64,000 nucleotides of DNA from Mesorhizobium amorphae (GCF_014843845.1 NZ_JHQS01000053.1:62001-126000); one strand, 5' to 3'. Shown: positions 1-9,074, counted from the stretch's first letter. Translations and numbers: made by a program. Notes: a model not told the origin generated them from the letters alone.

Positions 1-1
1 C

Positions 2-436
2 GAGGCGATGTGTTTCATCGAGACCGCCTTCAAGGGCAATCCGACCGCGCCCGATCACGACACCATACCGACGGCGGTATTCTCGCAGCCCGAGATCGGC
101 ACCGTCGGCCTGGCGGAAGACGAAGCGGTCAAGCGCTTTTCCGACATCGAAATCTACCGTGCCTCATTCCGCCCGATGCGGCACACGCTGTCCGGCCGTG
201 ACGAGAAGATGCTGATGAAACTGGTGGTCGACGGCGCTTCGAAGAGAGTGCTCGGGGCCCACATCCTCGGGCCGGATGCCGGCGAGATGGCGCAGCTTCT
301 CGGCATTCCACTGAAGGCCGGGCTGACCAAGGACGACTTCGACCGCACCATGGCCGTGCATCCGACGGCGGCGGAGGAACTGGTCACCATGTACAAGCCG
401 ACCTACCGCGTGAAGGACGGCCAGCGCATCGATTGA
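2..436 (+). CDS. gor: Glutathione-disulfide reductase, C-terminal part (gene enters from the left edge)
   Basis: The reading frame is open to the left edge, so only about the last 144 residues are present. They form the dimerisation domain of the pyridine nucleotide-disulfide oxidoreductase family. VFSQPEIGTVGL is the usual start of this domain, and the motif VHPTAAEELVTM near the end carries the His-Glu pair that completes the partner subunit's active site. HPTAAEE and the TYRVKDGQRID tail favour glutathione reductase over lipoamide dehydrogenase or mercuric reductase. The enzyme reduces glutathione disulfide with NADPH in the cytoplasm. The FAD domain and redox cysteines lie outside the window, so the subfamily is likely but not proven. 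The gene converges on mgtE. Confidence 0.85.
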   Translation, partial: EAMCFIETAFKGNPTAPDHDTIPTAVFSQPEIGTVGLAEDEAVKRFSDIEIYRASFRPMRHTLSGRDEKMLMKLVVDGASKRVLGAHILGPDAGEMAQLLGIPLKAGLTKDDFDRTMAVHPTAAEELVTMYKPTYRVKDGQRID

Positions 437-454
437 CGCCTGTTCCGACAACAG

Positions 455-483
455 CCCTCGCGGCAACAGGATTGCCGCGAGGG
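455..483. terminator. Perfect 12-bp hairpin between convergent gor and mgtE
   Basis: CCCTCGCGGCAA at 455-466 pairs perfectly with TTGCCGCGAGGG at 472-483 across a 5-nt loop. It lies between two convergent stop codons, as expected of a bidirectional terminator. It lacks a long T tract on either strand. Confidence 0.7.
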
Positions 484-500
484 GAGTGCTTGACGTTTGC

Positions 501-1865
501 TTAGAGCAGCGTGCCGCGCAGGATGACCAGCGCCACCGAGAAGTAGATCACCAGTCCGGTGACATCGACCAGCGTGGCGACGAACGGCGCCGACGCGCTG
601 GCGGGGTCGAAGCCGATGCGTTTCAGCGCGAATGGCAGCATCGATCCCGACAGCGAGCCGAAGGTGACGATGCCGACCAGTGCCGCGCCGACGGTCGCCG
701 CGATCAGCTCCCAGTGCGGGCCGTAGTCGTAGAAGCCGAAATACTGCCACAGCGTGATGCGGCAGACGCCGACGACGCCGAGGATCGATCCCAGCACAAG
801 CCCGGTCGGCAGTTCGCGCAAGGCCACCCGCCACCAGTCGCCAAGGCCGATCTCGCGCAGCGCCAGTGCGCGGATGACCAGCGAGGTCGCCTGCGAGCCG
901 GAATTGCCGCCCGAACTCATGATCAGCGGGATGAACAGCGTGAGCACGATTGCCTTTTCCAGCTCGCCTTCATAGCTCTGCATCGCGTTGGCGGTCAGCA
1001 TCTCGCTGATGAACAGCGCGCAGAGCCAGCCCGCACGTTTCTGGATCATGGCGAGAAAGCTCATCTTCATGTAGGGCTCGTCGAGCGCCTCCATGCCGCC
1101 GAAACGATGCACGTCCTCGGTCGTCCCCTCGACCATCGTGTCGATGATGTCGTCGATGGTGACGATGCCGAGGATCTTGCCGTGGTCGACGACCGGAACG
1201 GCGAGCAAATCGTATTTGGAGATCAGCTGCGCCACCTTTTCGCTGTCGGTGAGCGGCGAGACCGTCACCGGCACGCGATCCAGCGCGACATCCATCACCA
1301 GATCGTCCGGCTCGCCGCTGATCAGCCGCCGCAGGCCCGTCGAGCGCACCAGGACATGCGTCTCGGGATCGACGATATAGATCGCGTAGATGGTCTCGCG
1401 CGTCCGCTCGACCTTGCGGATGTAGTCCAGCGTGCGGCCCACGGTCCAATCCGAGGGCACGCTGACGAACTCCGTCGTCATTAGCGACGCCGCGCTGCCT
1501 TCGGGATAGCCCAGAATGGCAAGCAGCGTGGCGCGCAGCGGCGGCGCGAGTTCGACGAGCAGTTCGGAACGCGCCGGTTCTTCCAACTCGCGCAGGATGT
1601 CGGCGGCGCGGTCGACCGACATGGCGGTGAGCAGCTTGCCGGCCTTGGCGCGTGGCAGCGCCTCGACAAGCTCGGATGCGCCGTCGAGCTCCGGCTGGTC
1701 GAAGATCTCGACCAGCCGCTCGAAGGGCACTTCGCAAAGCAGCTCGATCGCCGTTTCGCGAGGCTCGTGGTTCAGGGCCTCGACGACGTCGGCGACGTGA
1801 TCGTTTGCCAGGATACGAGCGATGGCGACGGCCTCGTCGCCCGCTACGGGGGAAAGTTCGTTCAT
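501..1865 (-). CDS. mgtE: Magnesium transporter MgtE
   Basis: The 454-residue protein has the full MgtE layout. An N-terminal helical Mg-sensing domain spans about residues 20-135. Two CBS domains follow at about 140-265 (the second contains LLAVPVVDHGKILGIVTIDD). A C-terminal membrane domain has five predicted helices and the signature GGNSGSQATSLVIRALAL. MgtE is a dimeric inner-membrane Mg2+ channel that closes when cytoplasmic Mg2+ fills its sensing domains. The ATG is preceded by AAGGAG at a good distance. The gene is monocistronic, converging with gor. No Mg riboswitch was recognised in its leader. Confidence 0.95.
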   Translation of the reverse strand: MNELSPVAGDEAVAIARILANDHVADVVEALNHEPRETAIELLCEVPFERLVEIFDQPELDGASELVEALPRAKAGKLLTAMSVDRAADILRELEEPARSELLVELAPPLRATLLAILGYPEGSAASLMTTEFVSVPSDWTVGRTLDYIRKVERTRETIYAIYIVDPETHVLVRSTGLRRLISGEPDDLVMDVALDRVPVTVSPLTDSEKVAQLISKYDLLAVPVVDHGKILGIVTIDDIIDTMVEGTTEDVHRFGGMEALDEPYMKMSFLAMIQKRAGWLCALFISEMLTANAMQSYEGELEKAIVLTLFIPLIMSSGGNSGSQATSLVIRALALREIGLGDWWRVALRELPTGLVLGSILGVVGVCRITLWQYFGFYDYGPHWELIAATVGAALVGIVTFGSLSGSMLPFALKRIGFDPASASAPFVATLVDVTGLVIYFSVALVILRGTLL

Positions 1866-2254
1866 TGGTTCACTCCTTGCCGTCCGGCAGGACGTGAACC
1901 GGTCAGGTCACGTCTAGGCGGACGGCGGTTGCGTTCGACTACTGTCGCCAGGCATGGCGCGGTGACCTTTCTGCTCGCGGGCTAGCGCATGACCCCGAAA
2001 ATCGGTTTCGATTTTCGGAAAGGATCATGCGCAAATTCTAGGTTTCTACAGCGTCCTTTGCGCGTCCGAAGTGACGCGCGGCGCTGTAGGTTGGAATTCT
2101 GCGAGCCGGCGCAACATAGGAGCGCCTCTTGCCGAGTCAATCGCAGCAAAGGGCAAAAACGACACCGGAGAGGCGAGATCGCGAGACTGTGATCGCCGCG
2201 CGAGGTCGCGCTAACGCGGCTGATGCCGGCGGGCAAGGATGCGCGGTGCCTAGA
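1866..2254. other. Intergenic region holding a mosaic palindromic repeat
   Basis: This 389-bp gap upstream of mgtE and downstream of the ABC transporter has no convincing gene. Its middle (1985-2089) is a two-module rhizobial intergenic repeat listed separately. The mgtE promoter must lie between about 1880 and 1980, but I could not define it. Confidence 0.6.
1985..2089 (-). repeat. Rhizobial intergenic mosaic repeat, copy A (two palindromic modules)
   Basis: Module 2 (1985-2032) is a long imperfect palindrome with outer arms GCGCATGA/TCATGCGC and inner arms CCGAAAATCG/CGATTTTCGG. Module 1 (2046-2089) has arms CTACAGCG/CGCTGTAG around GCGCGTCC...GACGCGC. Read on the minus strand, the module order and sequence match copy C at 62655-62755. 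This resembles the RIME class of rhizobial intergenic mosaic elements; the exact family name is inferred. Confidence 0.7.
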
Positions 2255-4255
2255 CTATTTCTGCTTCAGCCGGCGCGGGAAGCGCAGCCATTTGTCCTCG
2301 ACCGGCCTTGGGACCGGCCTTGGCTGTGCGAGGATGGTGGTGAGTTCGCGCGGCAGGCTTGGAGCCAGCGGCTTCTTGGTCGCGACGCCATCCGAGATCG
2401 CGACCACGCTGTGATAGAACTCGGCTCCGGACAGCGAGCGCGGCGGCGTGGCCTCGTGCATGACGCTGATCACCGTGACGTCGGGGCAGTTGTCCTTGAT
2501 CCCCTGGTGGAAGGCGATCTTGCCTTCGGGATCGAGCGCGCCGGTTGCCTCGTCGAGGAACAGCAGCCCAGGCTGCTGCAGGATGATGCGGGCGACCACC
2601 AGCTTCTGCTTCTGGCCACCTGAAAGAACCTGGTCCCAGTTCTTCCCTTCGCGGCTTTCATCGGCCATGTGCTCGATGAAGTCGCCAAGGCCGGCCTTGT
2701 GCAAGGCCGATGCAACCTGCGCATCGCCATGATCTTGCTCGGAGCCGGGCAGGCAGACCAGCTGCTTCAACGTGACCTGCTGCAGCTTGACCTCCTGGGC
2801 GGCATAGAAACTCCTGATCCCTTCCGGGAAGACGATGGTGCCGCGGCCATAGGGCCACAGGCCGTTGATCGCCTTGATCAGCGAGGTCTTGCCGCAGCCC
2901 GATTCGCCTTTGAGGAACGTCCATTCACCACGCCGGAAGCGCAGGTTCGCCACGCTCAGGAACGGCGTCGCGTCCTCGCCCTGATGCGCCAGTTCGAGCT
3001 TCTGGATGGTCAGGCCGAAAACCGGGTTCTGGCGGTCGTAGCGGAAGTCGGAACGGCCGGTCTGGCTGTAGAACTCCTGCGGCTGCTGGACGTTCTCGAT
3101 GGCGTTCGCCAGTTCGGTCACACGCTGGCTGTTGGCCCGCAATGTCGCGATATTAGGCATGACATGGATGAACCATGAACACTGGCTGATCAGCGAATTG
3201 ACCAATTCGGAGCCGGTAATGTAGCCCTTGAGATCGAAGCCGTTGTGGATGAACGGAACAAGGCCCGGCCCATAGGCGACAATGCGGGCACCTATGAAAT
3301 TGTAGATCAGCTCGAACGAATTATAGCTGGTGTTGACGATGTTCAGTCGCGCCCAGGTGCGGTCGATATCGACATAGAGCCGGCTGTGCATCGACTTCTG
3401 CACATTCTCGCCTTGCGAGGCGGCGACATGGAAACTGCGGCGCAGGAAGGTCGTCAGTTCGCCGCGATAGCTGCCTTCGGACTGCTGCATCCTGACGTTG
3501 AGACGTTCCAGCAGTCTGCCCAGCTTCACCGCGATCCAGGTGTTCAGCGGCACATAGGTGGCGACGGCCAGGAAGGCCAGGATCGCGCTGCCGTAGCTGC
3601 CGAGGAACTCCAGTCCTCTCACTTCCACCGAGGTCTCAAGCAGCTTCTGGCCGACGAAATAGAGTGACGTGGCAACAGCCAGGACGCCCATGGCGAGGCC
3701 GATGGCTCCGCCGGTCATGTCCTTGATCGATTCCTGGATGCGCTGGTCGATGTTGTCGGGAGCCGCGTTGCCGGACGAACCATGCTGGGCGTGGAAATGC
3801 GTGTGATTGGTGTCGAGCAGCGCTTCGTTGAAGCGGCTGTCCAGCCAGCCGCGCCATTTGCGATGCAGCGTCGCCGAAACGAGGCTGCGAATGCCGGTAA
3901 AGCCCGCATCCTTGAGGATGACCAACAGGACCAGGATGCCGGCGTTGGTCAGCAGCGACTTCAGGGGTGTGGTATTTGCGGCATCGTGGAAAAAAGCGAT
4001 CGAATTGACCAGTTCACCCGATGCTTCGGCGAACCACACGCCCGATTTGCTGGACAGCGCCGTGAGCAATGCGATGACGAGGGTGAGTGTCCAGGCTTCC
4101 TTCCAGCGATCCGAGAACCAGTAGGCCCGCATCAGCCCCCAGAAGGTACGCATCGACGACACCGGCGTCAGGGGCGAAGGCCTTGCGGCCTCGCTAGGTA
4201 GTTCTGCCGGTACTGTACGTCGTGGTCTGCCGACCCGAATCACGATCCCGCCCAC
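2255..4255 (-). CDS. ABC transporter, fused permease/ATPase of the BacA/SbmA-like type
   Basis: The 666-residue half-transporter has an N-terminal membrane domain with about six helices (residues 40-340), like the SbmA/BacA and ABCD-type fusions often annotated as vitamin B12, bleomycin or antimicrobial peptide transporters. A C-terminal ATPase domain follows: Walker A GESGCGKTSL, signature LSGGQKQKLVV, and Walker B LLFLDEATGALD. It should act as an inner-membrane homodimer. The annotated GTG start adds 34 basic, Pro-rich residues; an ATG at 4153 (MRTFWGLMRAYWF) is an alternative start. In rhizobia BacA-type proteins matter for resistance to plant NCR peptides, but this ATPase-bearing subgroup is not BacA itself. 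The substrate is unknown. Confidence 0.85.
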   Translation of the reverse strand: MGGIVIRVGRPRRTVPAELPSEAARPSPLTPVSSMRTFWGLMRAYWFSDRWKEAWTLTLVIALLTALSSKSGVWFAEASGELVNSIAFFHDAANTTPLKSLLTNAGILVLLVILKDAGFTGIRSLVSATLHRKWRGWLDSRFNEALLDTNHTHFHAQHGSSGNAAPDNIDQRIQESIKDMTGGAIGLAMGVLAVATSLYFVGQKLLETSVEVRGLEFLGSYGSAILAFLAVATYVPLNTWIAVKLGRLLERLNVRMQQSEGSYRGELTTFLRRSFHVAASQGENVQKSMHSRLYVDIDRTWARLNIVNTSYNSFELIYNFIGARIVAYGPGLVPFIHNGFDLKGYITGSELVNSLISQCSWFIHVMPNIATLRANSQRVTELANAIENVQQPQEFYSQTGRSDFRYDRQNPVFGLTIQKLELAHQGEDATPFLSVANLRFRRGEWTFLKGESGCGKTSLIKAINGLWPYGRGTIVFPEGIRSFYAAQEVKLQQVTLKQLVCLPGSEQDHGDAQVASALHKAGLGDFIEHMADESREGKNWDQVLSGGQKQKLVVARIILQQPGLLFLDEATGALDPEGKIAFHQGIKDNCPDVTVISVMHEATPPRSLSGAEFYHSVVAISDGVATKKPLAPSLPRELTTILAQPRPVPRPVEDKWLRFPRRLKQK

Positions 4256-4735
4256 ACCTTTTTTAGTTTTGTTACGGATAGTAACACCAATTGATCATTT
4301 TCTATTAATTTTCTCCCACCCTCTGTGAACACGCGCACGCAACGTTGCCATGGAGCAACAGGTCGAGCTGCGGAAGCAGTGCACAAAAACCGGATTATTG
4401 GTAGTTATTCCAATAGGTTGAGCAGCCATGGCGGCGACCGTTTTTACCTTCCCTTAGGGAAGCTTCTCACACGATTTTGTGAACCTTTTCGCATTGCCGA
4501 GCGGCCGATTTTCCTACGAAGGACTGACTGGCAGGTCCCCCAATCGGCTATCCCCGACCACTCCAGCAGTACTCTCGTGATGACTCGCGGGCAGCCGAGC
4601 CCGCATCGATTCGTCTCGCACAAAGCGTTTTAGGGCGCGGGCAGGTCGCGCCTTCCCAGATGCGCGGCAAGCCGCGTTTGACAATGCAGCCGTGCGGATC
4701 GAACCTGATCCATACATTGGCTTAGGGGGTCTTCC
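4256..4735. other. AT-richer intergenic region, no supported gene
   Basis: This 480-bp stretch separates the divergent ABC transporter and the small exported protein. It is visibly more AT-rich than its surroundings near 4260-4320. There is a small inverted repeat GTTAC-5-GTAAC at 4271-4285, just upstream of the ABC transporter start, and another (TATTGG-8-CCAATA) at 4396-4415. Either could be a regulator site; neither matches a consensus I know. The open frames here have poor coding character. Confidence 0.4.
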
Positions 4736-5170
4736 ATGTCTGCACGTATATTTTCAGTCGCGATGCTGGCGGCCTTCGCCTGGATGCCTCTGGCGCATGC
4801 GGGTAGCCAGACCATTCCGGCGAGCGCCGAGGGCCAGATCGAGTTCAACACGCCGTCGGGCAATATCGGCTGCATCTACACGCCGAAGGGCGGCACCAGC
4901 ACCTACCAGCCGCAGGACGGCGGGCCGAAACTGAGCTGCTCGCGCGTCGAGCCGAGTTACGTCACCGTCATTCTTGGGCCGAAGGGACCGGCGACGCTGA
5001 TCAAGAACCCCGGCGAGCAGGGCTGCTGCAGCGACGTCGCCAAGCTGGCCTACGGGAACAGCTGGAAGAAGGGGCCGTTCTCCTGCCAGTCATCGACCAA
5101 GGGGCTTACCTGCGGCAGCAGCAATGGCCATGGCTTCTTCGTCAGCAAGGCCAAGGTGACGGTTAAGTAG
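4736..5170 (+). CDS. Small secreted cysteine-rich protein (DUF6636-like)
   Basis: The 144-residue protein has a signal peptide (MSARIFSVAMLAAFAWMPLAHA, cleavage near residue 22). The mature domain has seven cysteines in short turns (IGCIYTPK, LSCSRV, GCCSDV, FSCQSS, LTCGSSN) and the phrase EFNTPSGNIGC, as in the DUF6636 family of exported proteins. The cysteines suggest a disulfide-stabilised periplasmic fold. Its function is unknown. It converges with a DsbA/FrnE-like thioredoxin gene, separated only by a palindromic repeat. Confidence 0.75.
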   Translation: MSARIFSVAMLAAFAWMPLAHAGSQTIPASAEGQIEFNTPSGNIGCIYTPKGGTSTYQPQDGGPKLSCSRVEPSYVTVILGPKGPATLIKNPGEQGCCSDVAKLAYGNSWKKGPFSCQSSTKGLTCGSSNGHGFFVSKAKVTVK

Positions 5171-5224
5171 AGCGTGTCGCCCAAAAGTGTGCAGCGGTTT
5201 TGGGACAACGACACGCGCAAAAAC
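5169..5224. repeat. Rhizobial palindromic repeat, copy D
   Basis: GCGTGTCG (5172-5179) pairs with CGACACGC (5209-5216), and CCCAAAA (5180-5186) pairs with TTTTGGG (5198-5204). The core AAAAGTGTGCAGCGGTTTT is shared in degenerate form with copies A, B, C and E. It begins at the stop of the small exported protein and ends just before the stop of the convergent thioredoxin gene, so it could also act as a terminator. Confidence 0.7.
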
Positions 5225-5231
5225 AATTACT

Positions 5232-5918
5232 TTAGCTCGCCGTTTCCAACTCGCCCCGCGCCTTGGCCGCTGCGACCTGGCGGATCGCGTCGGCAAGCGT
5301 CTCGGCGTCCTGTGCGCCCATCACCGCATATTTGCCTTCGAGCAGGAAGCACGGCACGCCGGTGATGCCCATGCGCGAAGCAGTTGCAATTTCGGTGCGC
5401 ACCGCCTCGACATCGGCGTCGGTCGGCAGCAGCGTTTCGACCACGGAGGCGTCCATACCGGCTTCGCGCGCGGCTTCGACCAGCACGCCATGGTCGCCGA
5501 TGTTGGCGCCTTCCTCGAAATTCAACTGGAACAGGCGGCGCACCAACCGGTTCTGCACCGCATCGCCAGCAGCACCTGCCCAGCGGATGACGCGGTGGGC
5601 GTCGAGTGTATTGGGCGCCACCTTGATGGCACCGAAGGCAAATCTAATCCCTTCCGCTTCGCCGAGAGGCTCGATGCGGGCATGGATCTCGCGGATACGT
5701 TCCTCGCTGCCGAATTTTGCCAGCATGTATTCGCGGCGATCCTTGCCTTCGGGCGGAATGGTCGGGTCGAGCTGGAACGGCCGCCAGCGCACATTGACCT
5801 CGATGTCGCCGGCAGCAGCGATCGCCTTGTCGAGCCGCTTCTGGCCGATGAAGCACCACGGGCAGACGACATCGGACACAACGTCGACCGTGATCGAGTT
5901 CCCGTCGCTCATCTTCAT
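5232..5918 (-). CDS. DsbA-family oxidoreductase, FrnE-like
   Basis: The 228-residue protein has no signal peptide. A thioredoxin-type active site CPWC is found at VVCPWCFIGQKRL near residue 20, followed by the helical insert and the C-terminal TGVPCFLLEGKYAV segment with the cis-Pro. This layout matches FrnE / 2-hydroxychromene-2-carboxylate isomerase-like DsbA proteins, which are cytoplasmic thiol oxidoreductases implicated in oxidative stress. It lies 18 bp downstream of the solute-binding protein gene on the same strand and may be cotranscribed with it. The substrate is unknown. Confidence 0.85.
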   Translation of the reverse strand: MKMSDGNSITVDVVSDVVCPWCFIGQKRLDKAIAAAGDIEVNVRWRPFQLDPTIPPEGKDRREYMLAKFGSEERIREIHARIEPLGEAEGIRFAFGAIKVAPNTLDAHRVIRWAGAAGDAVQNRLVRRLFQLNFEEGANIGDHGVLVEAAREAGMDASVVETLLPTDADVEAVRTEIATASRMGITGVPCFLLEGKYAVMGAQDAETLADAIRQVAAAKARGELETAS

Positions 5919-5936
5919 CTCCTGTCTGGAAGGATC

Positions 5937-7757
5937 TCAGTTCGCCTTGCGCCACCAGGTCGGTAGTTGATAACCGAATATGGGCGTCTTTTGCGGATGT
6001 TCCAGGTAATTCCAGTAGGCAATCCACTGCTGGTCGTTGTGCTGCATCGGCACCATGTAGTTGCCGGAGATCAGCAGCCGGTCGAGAACGCGCACCGCGG
6101 CGACATAGTCCTCCTTCGAACGAGCCCTCAGCATCGCATCGATCGCCGCGTCCACGGCCGGATCGGCGACGCCGGCAAGGTTGAACGAGCCTTCCGCCTT
6201 GGCGGCGGCAGAGCCCCAGCGCCCGATCTGCTCGATGCCTGGCGACAGTGAGTTGTTGAAGCCGCTCGAGCCGATCAGCACCTCGAAATCGAAGCGCTGC
6301 TTGCGCGACTGGATCTGGTCGCCATCGAGGCTGCGGATGGTGACGTTGATGCCGATCTTCTCCAGCGTGCGCTGGTAGATTGCGGCGAGGCGCTCTTCAT
6401 CTTGCGATGAAGTCATGATCTCGAAACCGAAAGGTTTTCCCTCGGGATCGAGCATGGTCCCGTCCTTGACGCTGTAGCCCGCGGCCTTCAGCAGGTCGAA
6501 TGCCGCCTTCAGTTCTTTGCGGTCCTGGCCCGAACCGTCGGTGATCGGCGGCCGCCAGCTGCCGTCCATGACGTCGGCCGGCACGCGGCCGGGGTAGGGC
6601 GCCAGCAGCGCCTTCTCTCTGTCGTCGGCCGGGTGGCCGAGAGCGGAAAGCTCGGAATTCTGCCAGTAGCTCATGGTGCGGTTGTATTTGCCGCCGAACA
6701 GGTTCTTGTTGGCCCATTCGAAATCGTAGAGCATTCCCAGGGCGCGCCGCACGACCGGATTGGAAAATTTCTGCAGCCTGGTGTTGAACAGGAAGCCCGT
6801 CACCACCGGCGGGATGCCGGTGTCGAAGGTTTCGGCCACCACGTCGCCTTTGTGAAAGGCCGGAAAATCGAGATCGCGCTCGCGCTTGACCGGGTCCGCC
6901 TCGGCGTCGGTGGCGCAGATGCCTTTCTTGAACGCTTCCGTCTTGGCATTGTCGTTGAGGAAATATTCAATCGTGATCTGGTCGTAATTGTCGAAGCCGC
7001 GCTTGGCGGGCACATCCTTGCCCCAATAGTCGGGATTGCGCTTGAACACGATGCGCTGGCCGGGCTGCACCTTATCCACCGTATAGGGTCCGCTGCCTAT
7101 GACCGGCTTCAGCGTCGTCCTTTCGAACGTCTCCTTGTCGAAGCCATGCTTAGGGATGATCGGCGTCAGCGCGATGATCAATGGCGTCTCGCGATTGGCC
7201 TTCTTGTTGAAGGTAAAGCGCACGCTGTGATCGCCAGTCTTTTCCAGCTTGGCGATCAGGCTCATGCGATCGCTGTACGGCGGCCGTCCCTTGTCGGTGA
7301 AGACATCGTAGGTGAACAGCACGTCTTCCGGCGTCACCGGCTTGCCGTCCGACCATTTTGCGTTCGGGTTGAGGTGGAATTCGATCGACTTGCGCTCCGG
7401 ATCCATGTCGGCGCTGTCGGCGAGCAGGCCATAGAGGCTGAAGGCCTCGTCATAATTGCGCTGCATCAAAGGCTCGAAGACCAGATTGCCGTAGATCGTG
7501 TCCATCATGCCGCGCGCCGTGGTGCGCAGGCTTTTCAGGATGAACGGGTTGAGATTGTCGAAGCTGCCGACGACGCAATAGGTGATGCTGCCGCCCTTCG
7601 GCGCATCGGGATTGACGTAGTCGAAATGCTGATAGTCGGCCGGCAGCGCCGGCTCTCCCTGCATGGCGATGGCATGCCTCGGTTCCGACACGGCCGGCCG
7701 GAGCGAAACGGTCAGAAACAAGATCGCGGCGATCAGCCAAACGAGAACGCGGCCCAT
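5937..7757 (-). CDS. Extracellular solute-binding protein, family 5 (YejA-like peptide binding)
   Basis: The 606-residue protein has a signal peptide (to about residue 25). It then shows the SBP_bac_5 fold with the YejA-type start HAIAMQGEPALPADYQHFDY...DAPKGGSI and the C-terminal QQWIAYWNYLEHP. YejA-like proteins feed oligopeptides or microcin C-type compounds to the YejBEF transporter. No permease or ATPase gene is adjacent, so it must use a transporter encoded elsewhere. Its length is normal for the family. Confidence 0.85.
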   Translation of the reverse strand: MGRVLVWLIAAILFLTVSLRPAVSEPRHAIAMQGEPALPADYQHFDYVNPDAPKGGSITYCVVGSFDNLNPFILKSLRTTARGMMDTIYGNLVFEPLMQRNYDEAFSLYGLLADSADMDPERKSIEFHLNPNAKWSDGKPVTPEDVLFTYDVFTDKGRPPYSDRMSLIAKLEKTGDHSVRFTFNKKANRETPLIIALTPIIPKHGFDKETFERTTLKPVIGSGPYTVDKVQPGQRIVFKRNPDYWGKDVPAKRGFDNYDQITIEYFLNDNAKTEAFKKGICATDAEADPVKRERDLDFPAFHKGDVVAETFDTGIPPVVTGFLFNTRLQKFSNPVVRRALGMLYDFEWANKNLFGGKYNRTMSYWQNSELSALGHPADDREKALLAPYPGRVPADVMDGSWRPPITDGSGQDRKELKAAFDLLKAAGYSVKDGTMLDPEGKPFGFEIMTSSQDEERLAAIYQRTLEKIGINVTIRSLDGDQIQSRKQRFDFEVLIGSSGFNNSLSPGIEQIGRWGSAAAKAEGSFNLAGVADPAVDAAIDAMLRARSKEDYVAAVRVLDRLLISGNYMVPMQHNDQQWIAYWNYLEHPQKTPIFGYQLPTWWRKAN

Positions 7758-8046
7758 GACCGTCTCCTTGCAGGCGGCTTTGTGATTCGCTGTGCACCCT
7801 AGAGCATTTCAAGCAGGGATTGAATCGCTCAGCAGGAGAAGAGTTCGGCCTGCGGCGAGCGCTTCCACGCAAGGGCTGCCCCGGTCATCACCGCACCAAG
7901 AATCACGGAGAACGGGCTGGATTCGACATCGCTGGCAGTGTAACACGCGCACCAAAGTCATGCTGTTGCCTCATTTCGGCAACAGGTAGCTGGACCACGC
8001 GCCACGAAGCGGCCGGTTCCGGGATCATTGAGAGGAAGTACACCAT
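7758..8046. other. Divergent intergenic region (yejA-like / ialB-like)
   Basis: This 289-bp region must hold the divergent promoters of the two exported-protein genes. The only structure seen is a weak imperfect inverted repeat near 7801-7835. GAGAGGAAG at 8031-8039 is a plausible ribosome binding site for the IalB-like gene. Confidence 0.4.
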
Positions 8047-8676
8047 ATGAAGAGCCTGAACAGCAACGCATACCGCCTTTCGGTCATGGCCGCAGGCGTC
8101 GTCGGCTTTCTGGGCGCTGAGCTTCCCGCTGCTTCGGCACAGCAGCAACAGCAGATTCCGCAAGGCTGGTTCAAGGCCTGCACCAAGCAGGAAGATGTCG
8201 ATATCTGCAATGTCCAGAACATCGTCACCGCCGGCAACGGCCAGCTGGTCACCGGCGTCAGCCTGATCGAGCTGAAAGGCAAGGTAAACCGCAAGGTGTT
8301 CCAGGTGACGGTACCGACCGGCCGTCTGGTGCCTCCCGGCATCGGCCTGCAGATCGACACCGGCAAGGCGCAGAAGCTCGACTACGTGATCTGCTTCCCG
8401 GACCGTTGCGTGGCCGAAGTGCCGCTCACCGACCAGCTCGTCTCGTCCTTCAAGAAGGGCCAGGCAATCACGCTTACCTCGGTCAATTTCCAGAACCAGC
8501 CGAACCCGATCAAGGTTGCGCTGACCGGCTTCAGCGGCGCCTATGACGGCCCGCCGCTGCAGCAGTCGGACATCGAGGACCGGCAGAAGAAGCTGCAGGA
8601 CTTCGTGGCCAAGAACAACCAGGACTTCGCCAAGAAGCTCAAGGAAGAGCAGGACAAGGCGAAAGCCGCCAACTGA
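8047..8676 (+). CDS. Invasion-associated locus B (IalB) family protein
   Basis: The 209-residue exported protein has a signal peptide ending near ASAQQQQQ, then the IalB domain (GWFKACTKQEDVDICNVQNI, PPGIGLQIDTGK, YVICFPDRCVAEVPL) with four conserved cysteines. A Lys/Gln-rich charged tail (KKLQDFVAKNNQDFAKKLKEEQDKAK) probably forms a helix. The name comes from Bartonella, where IalB affects erythrocyte invasion. In free-living and symbiotic Hyphomicrobiales the family is common and its role is unknown. A strong terminator follows. Confidence 0.9.
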   Translation: MKSLNSNAYRLSVMAAGVVGFLGAELPAASAQQQQQIPQGWFKACTKQEDVDICNVQNIVTAGNGQLVTGVSLIELKGKVNRKVFQVTVPTGRLVPPGIGLQIDTGKAQKLDYVICFPDRCVAEVPLTDQLVSSFKKGQAITLTSVNFQNQPNPIKVALTGFSGAYDGPPLQQSDIEDRQKKLQDFVAKNNQDFAKKLKEEQDKAKAAN

Positions 8677-8701
8677 TCGCCGGGACAAATCCCGGACCAT
8701 G

Positions 8702-8728
8702 AAAAAGCGGGGCATGCCCCGCTTTTTT
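8702..8728. terminator. Rho-independent terminator after the IalB-like gene
   Basis: AAAAAGCGGGGCA (8702-8714) is followed directly by its complement TGCCCCGCTTTTT (8715-8727), with flanking A and T tracts. It should work in both directions, for the IalB-like gene and for convergent hspQ. Confidence 0.9.
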
Positions 8729-8738
8729 CTTGCCCGCG

Positions 8739-9074
8739 TCAGTGTCTCAACTGACGTTTCGGCTGGTAGCGGCCGTCGGGCCGCTTGTCGAACATCTCGC
8801 CGATCTGCGGATGCCGGACCGGTTCGCCCGACTGGTCCTCAAGCAGGTTCTGCTCGGACACATAGGCGATGTATTCCGTCTCCGAGTTTTCGGCCAGCAG
8901 ATGGTAGAAAGGCTGGTCCTTGCGCGGCCGCACGTCGGCCGGGATCGCCTCGTACCATTCTTCGGTGTTGGCGAATTGCGGATCGACATCGAAGATCACG
9001 CCGCGGAACGGAAACAGCCGGTGGCGGACCACTTGTCCGATCGAGAATTTGGCCGTTTTCATCGTACTCACCAC
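8739..9074 (-). CDS. hspQ: Heat shock protein HspQ (YccV, hemimethylated-DNA-binding domain)
   Basis: The 111-residue protein shows the YccV/HspQ domain: KFSIGQVVRHRLFPFRGVIFDVDP, then PFYHLLAEN and AYVSEQNLL. In E. coli HspQ is a Lon substrate-specificity enhancer and binds hemimethylated DNA. It is a small cytoplasmic protein. The C-terminal tail (RPDGRYQPKRQLRH) is basic. The gene is single and convergent with the IalB-like gene. Confidence 0.9.
   Translation of the reverse strand: MVSTMKTAKFSIGQVVRHRLFPFRGVIFDVDPQFANTEEWYEAIPADVRPRKDQPFYHLLAENSETEYIAYVSEQNLLEDQSGEPVRHPQIGEMFDKRPDGRYQPKRQLRH

Noticed and set aside
486..1484. 332-codon frame antisense to mgtE
   Set aside because: Low-complexity Arg/Asp/His text, with mgtE clearly coding on the other strand.
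4325..4633. Possible 102-aa gene in the 4256-4735 gap
   Set aside because: No ribosome binding site, no signal or domain, and unlikely composition.
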